Source: Catonia carolina (Eukaryota; Arthropoda; Insecta; Hemiptera; Achilidae). Taken from it: a stretch of 64,000 nucleotides of DNA. The stretch spans positions 22,254,671 to 22,318,670 of the forward strand of contig JAQMRL010000012.1 of NCBI GenBank assembly GCA_035578175.1, in the 5' to 3' direction. Below, piece after piece: positions 34,998 to 46,545 of this stretch (positions within the stretch are counted from its first letter, which is position 1; the number at the start of each line of letters is the position of its first letter). Below the pieces are notes generated by a model, which saw only the letters and a program-made list of their open reading frames with translations, did not search any database and was not told the origin of the DNA. A program made the position numbers and the translations under genes.

Positions 34998-35663
34998 CAG
35001 TATAATACCGATTATCCGTGGTAATTGGGGGGGATAACTATACCGGATAACCGGAAAACACGGATAATACAACCCAATTCGGTCCAGACCACTTACGTCA
35101 TAAACAAAACCACCAGTTACGCGTATGTTTTATTCTACTGATTAATACATGTTAATACTATCGGATATCGGAAATAAATAAACAAATTGTATTGAAATAA
35201 AATTATTTACTACATAAATTTTATATAAGTCTTACCTTAAACTACGTACCAAAAAAAAATTACAAAAAATCTGTTATTTTACTTTGTTTCATTTTATGCC
35301 GCAATATTTTCTCTTTTATTTTTCTTATATAACCACGAATATGTAAAATGTCCACGTAATCTGTGTCATCCTGATTTTCCATGAAAGTTAGTAATGTTTC
35401 GATACCGGTTAAAGCTTATTTGCAACTTATTTTAGGAGCTGGTAACGTGCTCGCCTCTCATCACGCAGTCTTGGGTTCGAATCCCACTCGGGCATGGCAT
35501 TTTTTCATACGTTACAAAAAATTCATTTCATCCTTCACCGTCTGCATTAGCAGCAATTAGCAAAACAGTCGGACGTAAACCAAAAAAACAAAAAAATTTC
35601 TAGTGATCGCACGGTTAATCCAAACCCCGGTTAAACGATCCACGGAAAATCGGTACTCTACTG
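34998..35663. mobile_element. Tigger/pogo-like MITE nested in foldback arm
   Basis: Ends CAGTATAATACCGATT.TCCGTGG and its inverted partner ending AATCGGTACTCTACTG. TA precedes the left end; the right TA is mutated to AA. Contains a tRNA-derived SINE. Confidence 0.7.
35425..35600 (+). mobile_element. tRNA-derived SINE (Met-like head)
   Basis: TCGCCTCTCATCACGCAG resembles an anticodon arm with CAT, followed by the B box GGTTCGAATCC, then a family tail (CATTTCATCCTTCACCGTC) and an A-rich end. Same family as 56995-57159. The acceptor stem is lost, so it is not a tRNA gene. Confidence 0.65.
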
Positions 35664-36545
35664 AAATACAATTTCATAAATATTATGGAACAGCGATTGA
35701 CCAAAAGCGATTCGGCAAAATTTTTTAAATATTTAAATAATGATAGATGAAGCGGGGGCTGGAAGAAGCTTAACCATGTTGCCACGTCTTTTCAACGGTT
35801 CAGTTATTTTCTCTAGTTGCTAAAGTCGTCTTCTAACGTAACATTCAACTACTTATTGACGATGAACAGGAAGACCTTTTCTATTATTACAAAGGTTCAT
35901 ATTACTTTACATAGTAATGTATAGCTATGTTTAATACAATGTTTTCTAATAATGTACATTCCGTGGTAGTTAAATTGATTTAGCTTTTATAAATCCGATG
36001 AAAAGCCGGTTAAGTTTCTTCCAGCCTCGGAATCATCTATCATTATTTAAATATTTAAAAAATTCTGCCGAATAACTGGTCAACCGCTGTTCCATAATAT
36101 TAATGAATTTGTATTTTTTTAAACTGAATAAAATGGTTTTTTTGAAATTTCCGAATTAATGAGCAGCTACGGAGTTAACAGGGGTTCGGAATTTTTCTAA
36201 TTACGTAAAATTTAAATAAGCTACAAGTCCGAAATTTCGTACATGCAATAACAACATGCAAGTTTATATTCCGGCGAAATCTGAAATAAATCAGTCGAGC
36301 GGCGTTTGAGTTATAAGCCACTACATATATCCCATCTGTTGCAGCAACAAAATCCGGCTCTTTTTTTCTATTCATCCTGATATCGCAATATTAAAAACCG
36401 CTAAAAATATAAAGCTAACATGTAACAGCACAGATTGAAATCAGCTAAACTGTTTTGTATAGCACATTAAAATTGAACGAGCAGTTTTGAAGAAACAAGG
36501 CTCCAAACTCAGGTATCTATAATAAAGAAGTCGACAAATAGGATT

Positions 36546-36970
36546 TGAACCAAAGAACCTTCGTTTCCGATAATCAGTTGATTTAAAGTACTTAAACCAG
36601 CTGATAGTCGAGAAAAAAAGTCTTAAGTTTGACACCATGTATCCCGGCAATGCCGGTACTATAGTACACCTACGATCCCACCTACGCCGGACTACTTCTT
36701 AGTGTACAATGTAATCTGAATATTAAAAATGTTTTATAACAATGTAATTAGTATCTGTTGCTAAGAAATATTTTAAGTAACATTTCTCAATCATATTATT
36801 TATTTTCGGTTGGATACAAACAACATTTTATAGGGGTTAACCACCAAAAGAGGTCTAAAACTAAGGATTGGTGTTCGTCCGTCGGTTTAGAGGATAAAAA
36901 CGGCATTGCTATGAGATTTATGTTGCCGGAGGGTAGTTAACTTCACTCCGGTGAGATAAATCGAAAACGA
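36546..36970. other. Unclassified sequence, weak tRNA-like remnant
   Basis: Minus strand around 36530-36645 has GGTTCAAATCC and an A-box-like AGCTGGTTTAAG at roughly tRNA spacing, but the stems pair poorly. The stretch near 36830-36940 (ATAGGGGTTAACCA.CAAA) recurs near 39960-40080, so it is a repeat fragment. Confidence 0.35.
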
Positions 36971-37910
36971 AAAAAATCTGGTGTGAAACACTCACACAAC
37001 TTTCTCTTGCCAATTCAAATAATTAACAATACACCTAACATTATTAATAAAACATTAGAAGTAAACAAAAACCTAACTTTAATAACATAACCTAATTTTA
37101 ATCATGAGTGAAAGACGCAAAATGAAAATCAACTTTAGTTCAGCTTAAAAATATGGAAAATCACTCTTTCACGCTAAACCAAGCTCTGTAGAAAAAAAAT
37201 GCTTTAAATAAAAGTTGTAGATCTTTTAATTTCCTATAAATTTGATTATATACATGTTTGTCGTAAAATGCCTACTAAGGCCGAAATCTTAATAAAATCG
37301 ATTTTTCACACGTTTTAGTGAGAAAAAACAGAAAATCGCTAAATACCGCTAAACTAAGCGTTATACAAAAAAATGTTCGAAATAAAAGTTGTAGGATTTT
37401 AAATTCTCTACAAATTTTATTATATACATTTTTGCGCTGAAATGCATAATAAAGCCGCAATCTTAAAAAAACAATTCTTTTACGCGAAAACAGCCTTACC
37501 AAGAATTTCAGCAAACATGGCGCCTACCCGATCTTGTAGAGCATAAAAAATGTAGTAAATCAGGCAATTTAAAAAAAATCGTAGGACCAGTTCTTGAGAA
37601 AATCGCAAAAAAGTGAAAAATTACACGAATAAACTACTACTTACGGTTGACCGATTTTGATGAAAATGTTCGTGTCGGGTCCAGTAGTGGTATGTAACTT
37701 AAGTTTCAAGTTCGTAAGATGTTCCGATCTTGAGATATTTTGTTCACACACTGACACACACGCGCGCGCGCGCGCACACACACACCAATCGCTAAAACAT
37801 GTTTTTTGGGTTCAGGGGGTCTGAAAACGTGTAGATCCGGTGAAAACTCGATTTCGAAAAATCGACATGAAAACAATACTTCCCTTCATACATATAGGCA
37901 AGAGAAAGTG
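36971..37910 (+). repeat. ~950-bp repeat family, tandem unit 1
   Basis: Unit runs from AATCTGGTGTGAAACACTC to the next occurrence. It contains three related sub-blocks with the inverted pair AAAGTTGTAG..CTACAA, and an alternating CA/CG tract (37745-37787). The unit edges carry ACTTTCTCTTGCC and GGCAAGAGAAAGT, an inverted pair that could be the ends of an ancestral MITE. Confidence 0.8.
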
Positions 37911-38709
37911 AAAAATCTGGTGTGAACACTCACACAACTTTCTCTTGCCAATGCAAATAATTAACAATAAACCTAACATTAGTAATAAAACATTAGAAAT
38001 AAAGAAAAAAGTAACCTCAATAAACATTAGTGAAATACTCAAAATTAAAATCGACCTCAGTTTGGCTTAAAAATACAGAAAATCGCTCATTCACGCTAAA
38101 CGAGGCACTGTAGAGAAAAATGCTTTAAATAAAAGTTGTAGATCTCCTTATTTCCTATAAATTTTATTATATACACTTTTGTCGTAAAATGCATTCTAAG
38201 GCCAAAATCTTTAAAAAATAGATTTTTCACACGTTTTTGTGAGAAAAAAACAGAAAATTGCTAATTACCGCTAAACTAAGCGTTATACAAAAAAATGTTT
38301 GAAATAAAAGTTGTAGGATTTTAAATTCTCTACCAATTTTATTAAATACATTTTTGCGCTGAAATGCATAATAAAGCCGCAATCTTTAAAAAACAATTTT
38401 TTACGCGAAAACAGCCTCACCAAGAATTTCAGCAAACATGACGCCTACCCTATCTTGTAGAGCATAAAAAATTTAGTAAATCAGGCGATTTTAAAAAAAA
38501 TCGTAGGACCAGTTTTTGAGAAAATTGCAAAAAAGTGAAAAATTACACGAATAAACTACTACTTCCGGTAGACCGATTTTGATGAAAATGTTCGTGTCGG
38601 GTCCGGTAGTGGTATGTAACTTAAGTTTCAAGTTTCAAGTTCGTACGATGTTCCGTTCTTGAGATATTTTATTCACACGCACGCACGCACGTACGCACCC
38701 GCACGTGCG

Positions 38710-38748
<39 letters not shown>

Positions 38749-38884
38749 CAATCGCTAAAAACATGTTTTTTGGGTTCAGGGGGTCCGAAAACGTGTAGAT
38801 CCGGTGAAAACTCGATTTCGAAAAATCGACATGAAAACAATAGGTACTTTCCTTCCTATATATTCATATAGGCAAGAGAAAGTA
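37911..38884 (+). repeat. ~950-bp repeat family, tandem unit 2
   Basis: Same order as unit 1; its CA/CG tract is expanded (38675-38745). Confidence 0.8.
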
Positions 38885-39832
38885 AAAATCTGGTGTGAAA
38901 TACTCACACAACTTTCTCATGCCAATGCAAATAATGAACAATATAACCTAACATTAGTAATAAAATACTAGAAATAAACAAAAAACTAACCTCAAAAACA
39001 TAACCTTATTTTAAATCATGAGTGAAAGACGGAAAATGAAAACCAACCTCAGTTTAGCTTAAAAACACGGAAAATCACTCTTTCACGCTAAATTAGGCTC
39101 TGTAGAGAAAAATGCGCTATATAAAGTTGTAGATCTTTTAATAAATTTGATAAGTTTGATTTTATACACACTTTTATCGTAAAATGCAAACTAATCTTAC
39201 AAAAAAATCGATTTTTTTTTCAAACATTTTCGTGAAAAAAAAACAGAAAATCGCTAATTACCGCTAAACTAAACGTTATACACAAATAATGTTTGAAATA
39301 AAAGTTGTAGGTTTTTAAATTCTCTACAACTTTAATTATATTCATTTTTGTGCTAAAATGCACATTAAAGCCGCAATCTTATAAAAAGAAAAATTTTTTT
39401 TCTACGCAAAGCCTCCCTAAGAATTTCAGTAGACATGGCACCTACCCTTTCTTATAGAGCATAAACAATGTAGTAAATGAGGCGATTTAAAAAAAATCGT
39501 AGCAGCCGTTTTCGAGAAAATCGCAAAAAGTGTTAACATGAATAAACTACTACATCTGGTCAGCCGATTTTGATGAAAATGTTCTTGTCGGGTCCGGTAG
39601 TAGTACCTAACTTAAGTTTTAAGTTTCAAGTTCGTATGATAATCCTTTCTTGAGTTATTTTGTTCACACAGACGCGCGCGCGCGCGCGCACACACACACA
39701 CCAATCGCTAAAAACATGTTTTTTGGGTTCAGGGGGTCTGAAAACGTGTAGATCCGATGAAAACTAGATTTAGAAAAATCAACATGAAAACAATACTTTG
39801 CTTTCTATTTATTCATATAGGTAAGAAAGAGT
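38885..39832 (+). repeat. ~950-bp repeat family, tandem unit 3
   Basis: Same order; CA/CG tract at 39665-39702. Confidence 0.8.
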
Positions 39833-40560
39833 AAAAATCTAATACGAAACTCACACAACTCTTACGGTTAATCATTAGTAACCAAAGTAAAATGAAAAAC
39901 AAACCTCATTTCAATCATGATGAATATTTATTTCGAATGCCGACTTAACAAAAAATTGTTATAGGGGTTAACCAGCAAAGGAAGCCTAAAACTAAAGGAA
40001 TTGTGTTCGTTCATTAGTTTAGGTGAAGATAACATAACATAACGGCATTGTTATGAGATTTATCTTGCCAGAAAGATCACTCCATTCCGGTGGGATAAAA
40101 CTTAAAGAAAACAAATCCGGTATGGAACAATCACCCGACATTCCTTGCCAATGTAAATAATGACCAGTATAAGCTATGTTTAATCATTGGTAAAGTAATG
40201 ATTAAACATAATTTAACAAGCCTTAATTCGGTTCTTAAGAAATTTTTCCCACAAAACATTTGTTTTATCGAGCGCGCGCGCGCACACACACACACATACA
40301 CACTTTCAATCTCTTTGTTTACTCTTATCACTTTCTCTCTCTAACCCTCCCTCACACTATTTCTCTCGAATTCACTTATTTTCGTACAAACACACACACA
40401 ATCTGTATATAGGCTAATTATGCTTTTTTGGGTTCAGAGAGTCTGAGAACACGTGTATTTCTGGTGAAAACTCGATTTTAAAAATCGACATGAGAACAAT
40501 ACCTTTTTTACTTCCCTACATATTCATATACGGCAAGATAAAATACGAGTTACAAATTAA
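39833..40560 (+). repeat. ~950-bp repeat family, rearranged unit 4
   Basis: Starts and ends like the family, with the middle replaced by sequence resembling 36830-36950 and a CG/CA tract at 40271-40302. Confidence 0.6.
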
Positions 40561-40804
40561 TTCGTTTCAACTTTGGGTAATTTTGGCTACTCTGAGAGTG
40601 TTCATTCCTTCAATCACGCTCTACTAAGATTTAGATAACAACAATGGTAATAGGGGTGAACTATCATCCCAAACACACTAATACAGTAGGAAATAATAAG
40701 ATCCATCTTTTTATTTTTTATTTTGCCCTGTATGAATAAATAGGGTAGGAAAGTATTGTTTTCGTTTTGATTTTTCAACAAAAACACCAATTTCTACCAG
40801 TTGA

Positions 40805-40878
<74 letters not shown>

Positions 40879-40889
40879 CGCGCGTGTGA

Positions 40890-40930
<41 letters not shown>
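40805..40930. repeat. (GT)n-(CG)n-(GT)n-(GA)n microsatellite
   Basis: Long alternating purine-pyrimidine tract with a GC core, followed by GA repeats. It sits at the CA/CG position of the ~950-bp family in reverse orientation. This composition favours Z-DNA. Confidence 0.95.
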
Positions 40931-40935
<5 letters not shown>

Positions 40936-41346
40936 AACATCTCATAAACGGAATATTGTACGAAGTTGAAACTTGGAACTTAGATTAGGGCCTAGGTACT
41001 ACTAAGGGACCCGACACGAACATTTTCAACGAAATCGGTGAAACGGAAGTAGTGGTTTATTTGTGTAATTTTTCACTTATTTGTAATATTTTCAAAAACG
41101 GCTACTAAGATTTTTAAAAACCCCATTTACTGCATTTTTTATGCACTACAAGACAGTGCAAGGGGCTCAAATTTGAAGGCTGCGCTCTCGTAGTAAAAAT
41201 TTTTTTTTTTAATTACGGCTTTAATATGCTTTTTATGACAAAAACGAATGCAACTGAAGTTGGCAAACATTTCAAACATTGTTACCTAAAAAGTTTAGTT
41301 TAGCGTCAATTAGTGATTTTCTGTATTATTTTTGCTCAATAAAATA

Positions 41347-41972
41347 CAGCACAGCCTCAATTATCTGTGGTAATGTAAACCGAGGGTACCTTGGATAATC
41401 GAAAACTCGCATAACACAGACTCTGTCAAAAATCGAGATGGAAACGTATGGTAGTAAACTGGTGAAATGAATAAAAACGTGGACAAATATGTGAAAAAAG
41501 GCATCTACTGTATTATCAAACGAAAAATGACGAACAAATAAAAATATAAAATATAAAAAGATATATATAAGACTGTACTGTACACTTCGCAGTAGCACAC
41601 ACATTACAGTACAGCGAGTTTGAGTTTTATTGAACAACGTGACATTTAGTGTACATACTGTAGTTCGTCTTATTCCAAACGTCGTAAAAAAGCATTAACA
41701 AAACTGTATTGATGATTAACAAAGCATTGAGATTACTGTACTGTACAGAACTGTATTTAATATTGATTTAAACCTGTGGTTTTATTTACCGGAACCCTTT
41801 TTGACGGAACCGTATGTGACTAATATAAGTAGAGTACAGGAATGTACTACGCAATAGTATTATGATCTATTTGCCGCTAAATGCGGATTCCGCTTTGATT
41901 GGTACTTTTTGGGACTACCTCGGTTAACCCGGAACTCGGTTAGTCGGGGTTCGGATAACCGCGGCTCTACTG
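41347..41972. mobile_element. Tigger/pogo-like MITE, 626 bp
   Basis: Left end CAGCACAGCCTCAATTATC and right end GGATAACCGCGGCTCTACTG are inverted partners, flanked by TA on both sides (41345-41346, 41973-41974). Non-coding. Confidence 0.8.
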
Positions 41973-42335
41973 TAGGTAGAAAAATGTTATTGTTAAAGAT
42001 TGCGGCAATTGCATGTATTTTATGACAAAAATTTATATAATTTATAAGTTTTACAAAATTAAAAAACCAAAAATTTTGAATTCAGAAATTTTTTTTCTAC
42101 AGAGCATAGTTCAGCGTTAATTACAGTTTTACGTATTTTTTAGTTTAAATCAACCTCTGTAGAACGTAAACGTTCCACAGAGATTGATTTTAATTTTAAT
42201 TCATGGTTAAAATTAGGTAATGTTTCTAATTTTACATTGTTTACTTATGATTAAACATAGGTTAAATTTTTAATTATTAACACTGGCAACAGAAAGTCGG
42301 GTGAGTGTTTCAAACCAGATTTTTTAGATATCACA

Positions 42336-42691
42336 GCGAACGGTCTTAGTAATGACTAGTCTGAGTTAAAGATACAGTCAAACAATTTTTCAGGAACTAC
42401 GAGGAAAATATCCTTTCTTAGGGTGACGTCACCCCAAGAAAGAAAAAATTAAATAAAAAAGTAGAAAAAACAACACAATTTTTAAACCCAGCCATTGGTG
42501 GTCCAAAGCCCTCATGACAAAAGCTGATGGAAGATTGCCAAAAAATTTTTAAAGCGCTATTTGTATATTCGAAAATTGCCTAACCAAAAATCGTTAAGTT
42601 TTGTGAGTTATTAATAAAACCAAAAGTAATTTTAACTAAATACTACGAAAAGTACATTTTTATGAAAACATTGGGCCTATATTAACATATA
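42336..42691. other. No recognised feature
   Basis: AT-rich spacer between the inverted ~950-bp copy and the 2.9-kb transposon; contains AAAAATTTTT-type runs only. Confidence 0.4.
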
Positions 42692-43409
42692 AATTCTAGG
42701 GTGCCAGGCCAAAAGCAAACAAGTCCAAAAATGTGATTTTTCAGGAGAAGCAAAAAACTATATATTTTTTTAATGAAACCTCAGAAAAAACTTGTTAGTG
42801 ATTTTTGACGTACTTGTTATAATATAAATGTAGTATTTGATTAATTTTTCCAAATATTGATTATTTAAAAGAAATTATTGGACTTATTTGTATAGTGCCA
42901 AATCAAGGAAGGGACTTGTTTGTTCAGGACCTAATTGTTGGACTTATTCCATTAGGATCACCATGACTTACTGTATTAGTACCAACAAACAATGAGCAAC
43001 TTCAGTGTCTTATTGCTTTGTGTGAGTCAGACTACGTTTTTAAAGGTTAAATCTGTTTAAAAATATTATAGGTATCAGCTGTTTTGATATTTTAATGAAA
43101 CAGATTATATTATTCTATTATAAGAATATTATTCTTAAACTGTACAAAAGAAAACAATTTCTTACATTGTAATGCAAGAATGTATAATAATGAATGTAAG
43201 GTAATGAAAGGTATAATAATGCCTATGAAGAGGGTTTGTGAATGATATTAATAACACTGACAATATAAATTAAACAAAACTCCAACATATTTTATAATAA
43301 CTGACACACAATAATCCAGTTTTTTATAATATATGCACAATAGTCTTTATAAATTGCAAGAAATAATAATAAAAATATTAATAATAATGAATTAATGAAG
43401 ATTAATCAT

Positions 43410-43897
43410 CTACACACTCTTGTACGTCAGGTAAACTTGATACAACTTTTTGGAAGATTTCAGTGAATTGTAAAAATTGTGGTAGCTTGGCGGTATAAGA
43501 TCCAGAATATCAAGTAGATCTTTCTTCTTCTCCTTACTTATTGGTAGTGTTTCTTTATAACACTTTTTAACAGTAAGTGATGCTTCAGAAACACCTCGCC
43601 TTGTTAAATCTAAAGTTAGAAATGGGTCTTCTTCATTTAAGGTATTTTTGTAGAACACTACACCATACTCCCTTGTGTACTGAAACCAACGAGCATGGTG
43701 CCAGCTGAACTTCTCCCCATCGCTGGAAGATACGTTGGAAGATGTAGATTGTAATTGACTTGTTCCAGTATCGCAAAACATATCGTTGCAGTCAGTGTCA
43801 TTATTAAATGCTGTATGTATTTTATTCAAAGTTTCTACCTGTTCATCATCAAGATCTGAAGATGACACCTCACATTCATTATTATAACTTTCTTGTA
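43410..43897 (-). CDS. Transposon-borne gene, exon 2 (C-terminal 162 codons)
   Basis: Follows the acceptor TTTGTTTCAG|TACAAG at 43898. Completes the codon begun in exon 1 and runs to a stop at 43410. The protein has an acidic, serine-rich N-terminal half (SSSDLDDEQ, SSNVSSSDGE), then a compact region with SWHHARWFQY, an LTRRGVSEAS stretch, and ISKEKKKDLLDILDLIPPSYHNFY near the C-terminus in two pieces. That lysine-rich helix followed by LIPP.YH.FY recurs, as far as I recall, in uncharacterised transposon-associated proteins of animals; I cannot name the family securely. The frame is intact despite lying in a non-coding landscape. Confidence 0.7.
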
Positions 43898-44119
43898 CTG
43901 AAACAAACAACATTCAACCAATAAAGCCAGTGGAAATAACATTATAAATTAAAAATAACAATCACAACTCTATATAGAACAATTCACATTCATTATACAT
44001 ACTAGACTGACTAAAACATGTACCTTAACCTTGCCTGGAACATGTACGTCTGCAAGTTAATAATATAGTGTTTAATTTTGAATTTATTTTTCTACTAGTG
44101 TCATACTGACCACAACATA

Positions 44120-44500
44120 CAGGTGGAGTGTTAAATTATTTGCACTCTATCTGTCAGTTCCAGGGCTACAACAAATAGTTCTGTTTCTTATCATGTGGTC
44201 ATCTAATTAAATGACAATCGTTTAAGAATGGAAGAGATAGAGGTGTAAAAGACACTAATCAGAGTCATCTCCTCTGAAAGTAATAAATTTCATTATATAG
44301 CCAGACCCTGTGGTGAATGAAGTGAAGGTGTCATTTGGAGGGTGGAAAATATGTGCTTTTCAGTGGGTCCGGCATGCTGATAAGGATACTTTTCAACTCA
44401 GTGAGGAAGCCAATTGTAAACCACCTCACTCCTCGTTGTACTTAGTAAAACCTCTAGAGGTTCAAACCAGCCTTTCAGCTGATGACATGAACAACAACAC
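44120..44500 (+). mobile_element. SINE-like repeat inside the transposon gene intron
   Basis: Full-length copy starting CAGGTGGAGTGTTAAATTAT and ending past AGGTTCAAACCAG and CAGCTGATGACATGAACAAC. It is on the opposite strand to the host gene of the transposon, within its 1.1-kb intron (43898-44980). Confidence 0.7.
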
Positions 44501-44980
44501 TAGTGTCAAAATTTCCACATTGTTAACATAACTTGCTATCAATATTATGCTTCTAATTTTTAAACTACTAAGAAAAGTACATTGCTTTCACACAATAGAA
44601 GTTACAGTATTTCTTTGCAGGTAGTTAATTTAAATACATAGGAAATATCTTGGCCAGAGTTTCAAAAAAACAAAAATTGGCATGTATAGATCAGCACTCA
44701 GAAATAATACTAAGTACAATATTACTAACCTGCAATATTACTAATCAGTAAAATTTAAATATTATAACTAATCTGGTAATGAATGTACCTTTACAACTTA
44801 GTGCGGTGCATTACTTTTAAAATGCATAAGAATTCTAGATTATTAAAGCTCCTAATATAGTCATGTGAAAATGCCTTAAATAACTATGTAGGCTGACAGT
44901 CTAAGTATCAACAAAATAATAGTACGGTTAACAGAAATAAAAACAGTTTAAAGGAAGTTATTACAGATATTATACTTACT

Positions 44981-45050
44981 TATTACTCCTTTTGATAAAT
45001 CAAATATGGCTTTTGTTCTGGACGAAACGTTTATATTCTTGAAAGACATC
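44981..45050 (-). CDS. Transposon-borne gene, exon 1
   Basis: ATG at 45050 opens 23 codons plus one base beginning MSFKNINVSSRTKAIFDLSK and ends at ATAA|GTAAGT (donor at 44980-44979). The single leftover base joins exon 2 in phase, giving a 185-residue product. The phase match at both splice sites makes this a convincing gene model. The promoter would lie in the ~540 bp between 45050 and the right terminal repeat, which also holds the subterminal repeats, so transcription may be linked to transposase binding. Confidence 0.65.
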
Positions 45051-45593
45051 TTGAGCTTGAATTAACCTTACAGTAAACTGTACAAGTTTAGTAAACATTA
45101 AAACAGGGCAGCCAACACAAAATTCAGAAACAATAATATTATATATTTTTCACTTTTAGACTAATACAAACAAAATAATACGTTAAAAAATACGTTAATT
45201 TCGACAAATTTTGTCGAAAGTATTTACAGAAAAATTATTAATATTAAGTAATATGGTAATATAGGACTTGTTTGGTTATTCCCTATATTTTGTCAGGTCA
45301 AACAGAAACAACTCGAGAGATTGTGTGACTTGTTTGGTTTTTGCCTAAGTTAGTATAGTTTGGTACAAATGAAATAAGTCCAATCAGATGACTTGTTTGT
45401 TTTTGCCCAAACAATAGAATCATATGATGTACTTATTCCATTAGGATCATATGTTATATTTTTCTTTAAAATAATGCTGGACTTGTTTTGGTTAGACCAA
45501 ACTGTAGGTCTCAATCTGGTGAATGCACACATGCAATTATCTCATTTTGACCAATTTTGGACTTGTTTGCTTTTGGCCTGGCACCCTAGAATT

Positions 45594-46545
45594 ACTATGA
45601 GTAATATGAACCATTGTATTAAAGAAAAGGTCTTCTTGTTAATTGAAGTAGTTGAATGTTACGTTGGAAGGCGACTTCAGCAGCTAGAGAAAGTAACAGT
45701 ACCGATTAAAAGATGTGGCAAAATGGTTAAGCTTCTTCCAGTCTCCGCTTCATGTATAGATACTGAAGTCACGAGATTGCCTTTTGCGTATGGATGGGCT
45801 GTGAGGAAGGGAAGTGAAAATTTGACATTGCTGCCAACCTCAACAGTGAGACACTATTCGTACATTTTACTACCGCACAGTTTCTACATACACCTTCTTC
45901 TTCGCCTTCTTTACTATCGCTGTCACAGGCGTTTTCACTATCAGTCTCACTAGACTCTACCAAACCGTTTCCTTTTTTTACCAGGTGTCAACAGAACTGC
46001 TCAAGAATAGCTTCTTGACGACTTCAATTTCCTTCTTTATTTTTTGAATTGTGGAAAGAGAAACATCACTGTAGTTAGCCACTCGCTCATGGTTTTTGTT
46101 AAGAGGCAGGGAAAGACATTTTTGTTTAGCTTCAACTTTATAGCATTTTATTAAACTGCATGTTAGATTTCGTTCAGCACTGTGAATAGTCTGCTCACGT
46201 TTGAGAAACTAACATTACTGTTTATAGTAACAAACAGTTACATTCGTACGGTTAACCTACAAAAGGTTCCGCGATATACTCGCGTTGCATATGCTCTTCG
46301 TATAGTATAAGTTGTTGTGTTTGTTGCACTGAAATTAAAGCGGTTGCGCATGCGCACTGATACTTTTCCCCCTTTACCCCTCGTTGCAAACAAGAGCAAA
46401 CTTGTGACTCAAGTAACTATATCTATTATTGAAATATTTAAAAAATTCTGCCGAATAACTGGTCAATCGCTGTTCCATAATATTAATGAATTTGTATTAA
46501 TTTTTTATACAGAATACAACAATTTTCTGAAATTGCCGAATTATA
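45594..46545 (-). pseudogene. DNA transposon relic with helix-turn-helix fragment
   Basis: Minus strand around 46147-45983 encodes LNKNHERVANYSDVSLSTI then QKIKKEIEVVKK, resembling the N-terminal helix-turn-helix of insect DDE transposases (the 'VA...GVS..T...I..E' type). Stops follow. The end at 46430-46545 matches the right arm of the foldback element at 36000-36110, and 45650-45745 matches its inner left arm. This may therefore be a remnant of the autonomous parent of that foldback family. Confidence 0.45.

Larger units (their letters stand above)
34610..36545. mobile_element. Foldback element with ~480-bp inverted arms
   Basis: The left arm (34610-34997 plus about 35669-35780) and the right arm (about 36000-36545) are inverted copies. 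They share, for example, TTTATTATAGATACC at the outer ends and TATTATGGAACAGCG.TTGACC inside. The left arm is split by a Tigger-like MITE with a CAG terminus. A related arm occurs at 46430-46545. No coding content. Confidence 0.7.
40731..42335 (-). repeat. ~950-bp repeat family, inverted copy
   Basis: Reverse orientation: CCTGTATGAATAAATAGGG at one end, GTCGGGTGAGTGTTTCA at the other, with the typical ACCCGACACGAACATTTT-like core near 41010. Interrupted by a Tigger-like MITE (41347-41972). Confidence 0.75.
42696..45589 (-). mobile_element. 2,894-bp TIR transposon with two-exon gene
   Basis: 35-bp perfect terminal inverted repeats starting CTAGGGTGCCAGGCCAAAAG (42696-42730 and 45555-45589), flanked by AATT on both sides (42692-42695, 45590-45593), read here as a 4-bp target duplication. 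Many subterminal copies of GGACTTGTTTG or its variants lie near both ends (for example 42885, 42917, 45262, 45326, 45380, 45478), a pattern of transposase-binding sites. It carries one spliced gene but no recognisable DDE/D transposase. The superfamily is unassigned; a 4-bp duplication is seen in Sola-type elements among others. Confidence 0.8.

Noticed and set aside
34848..38042. 60-79-residue open frames in the repeat-rich stretch
   Set aside because: All fall inside foldback arms or ~950-bp repeats and vary between copies.
45393..45953. 186-residue open frame on the + strand
   Set aside because: Runs across the right terminal repeat of the TIR transposon into relic sequence; no domain, and opposite to the real coding fragments.
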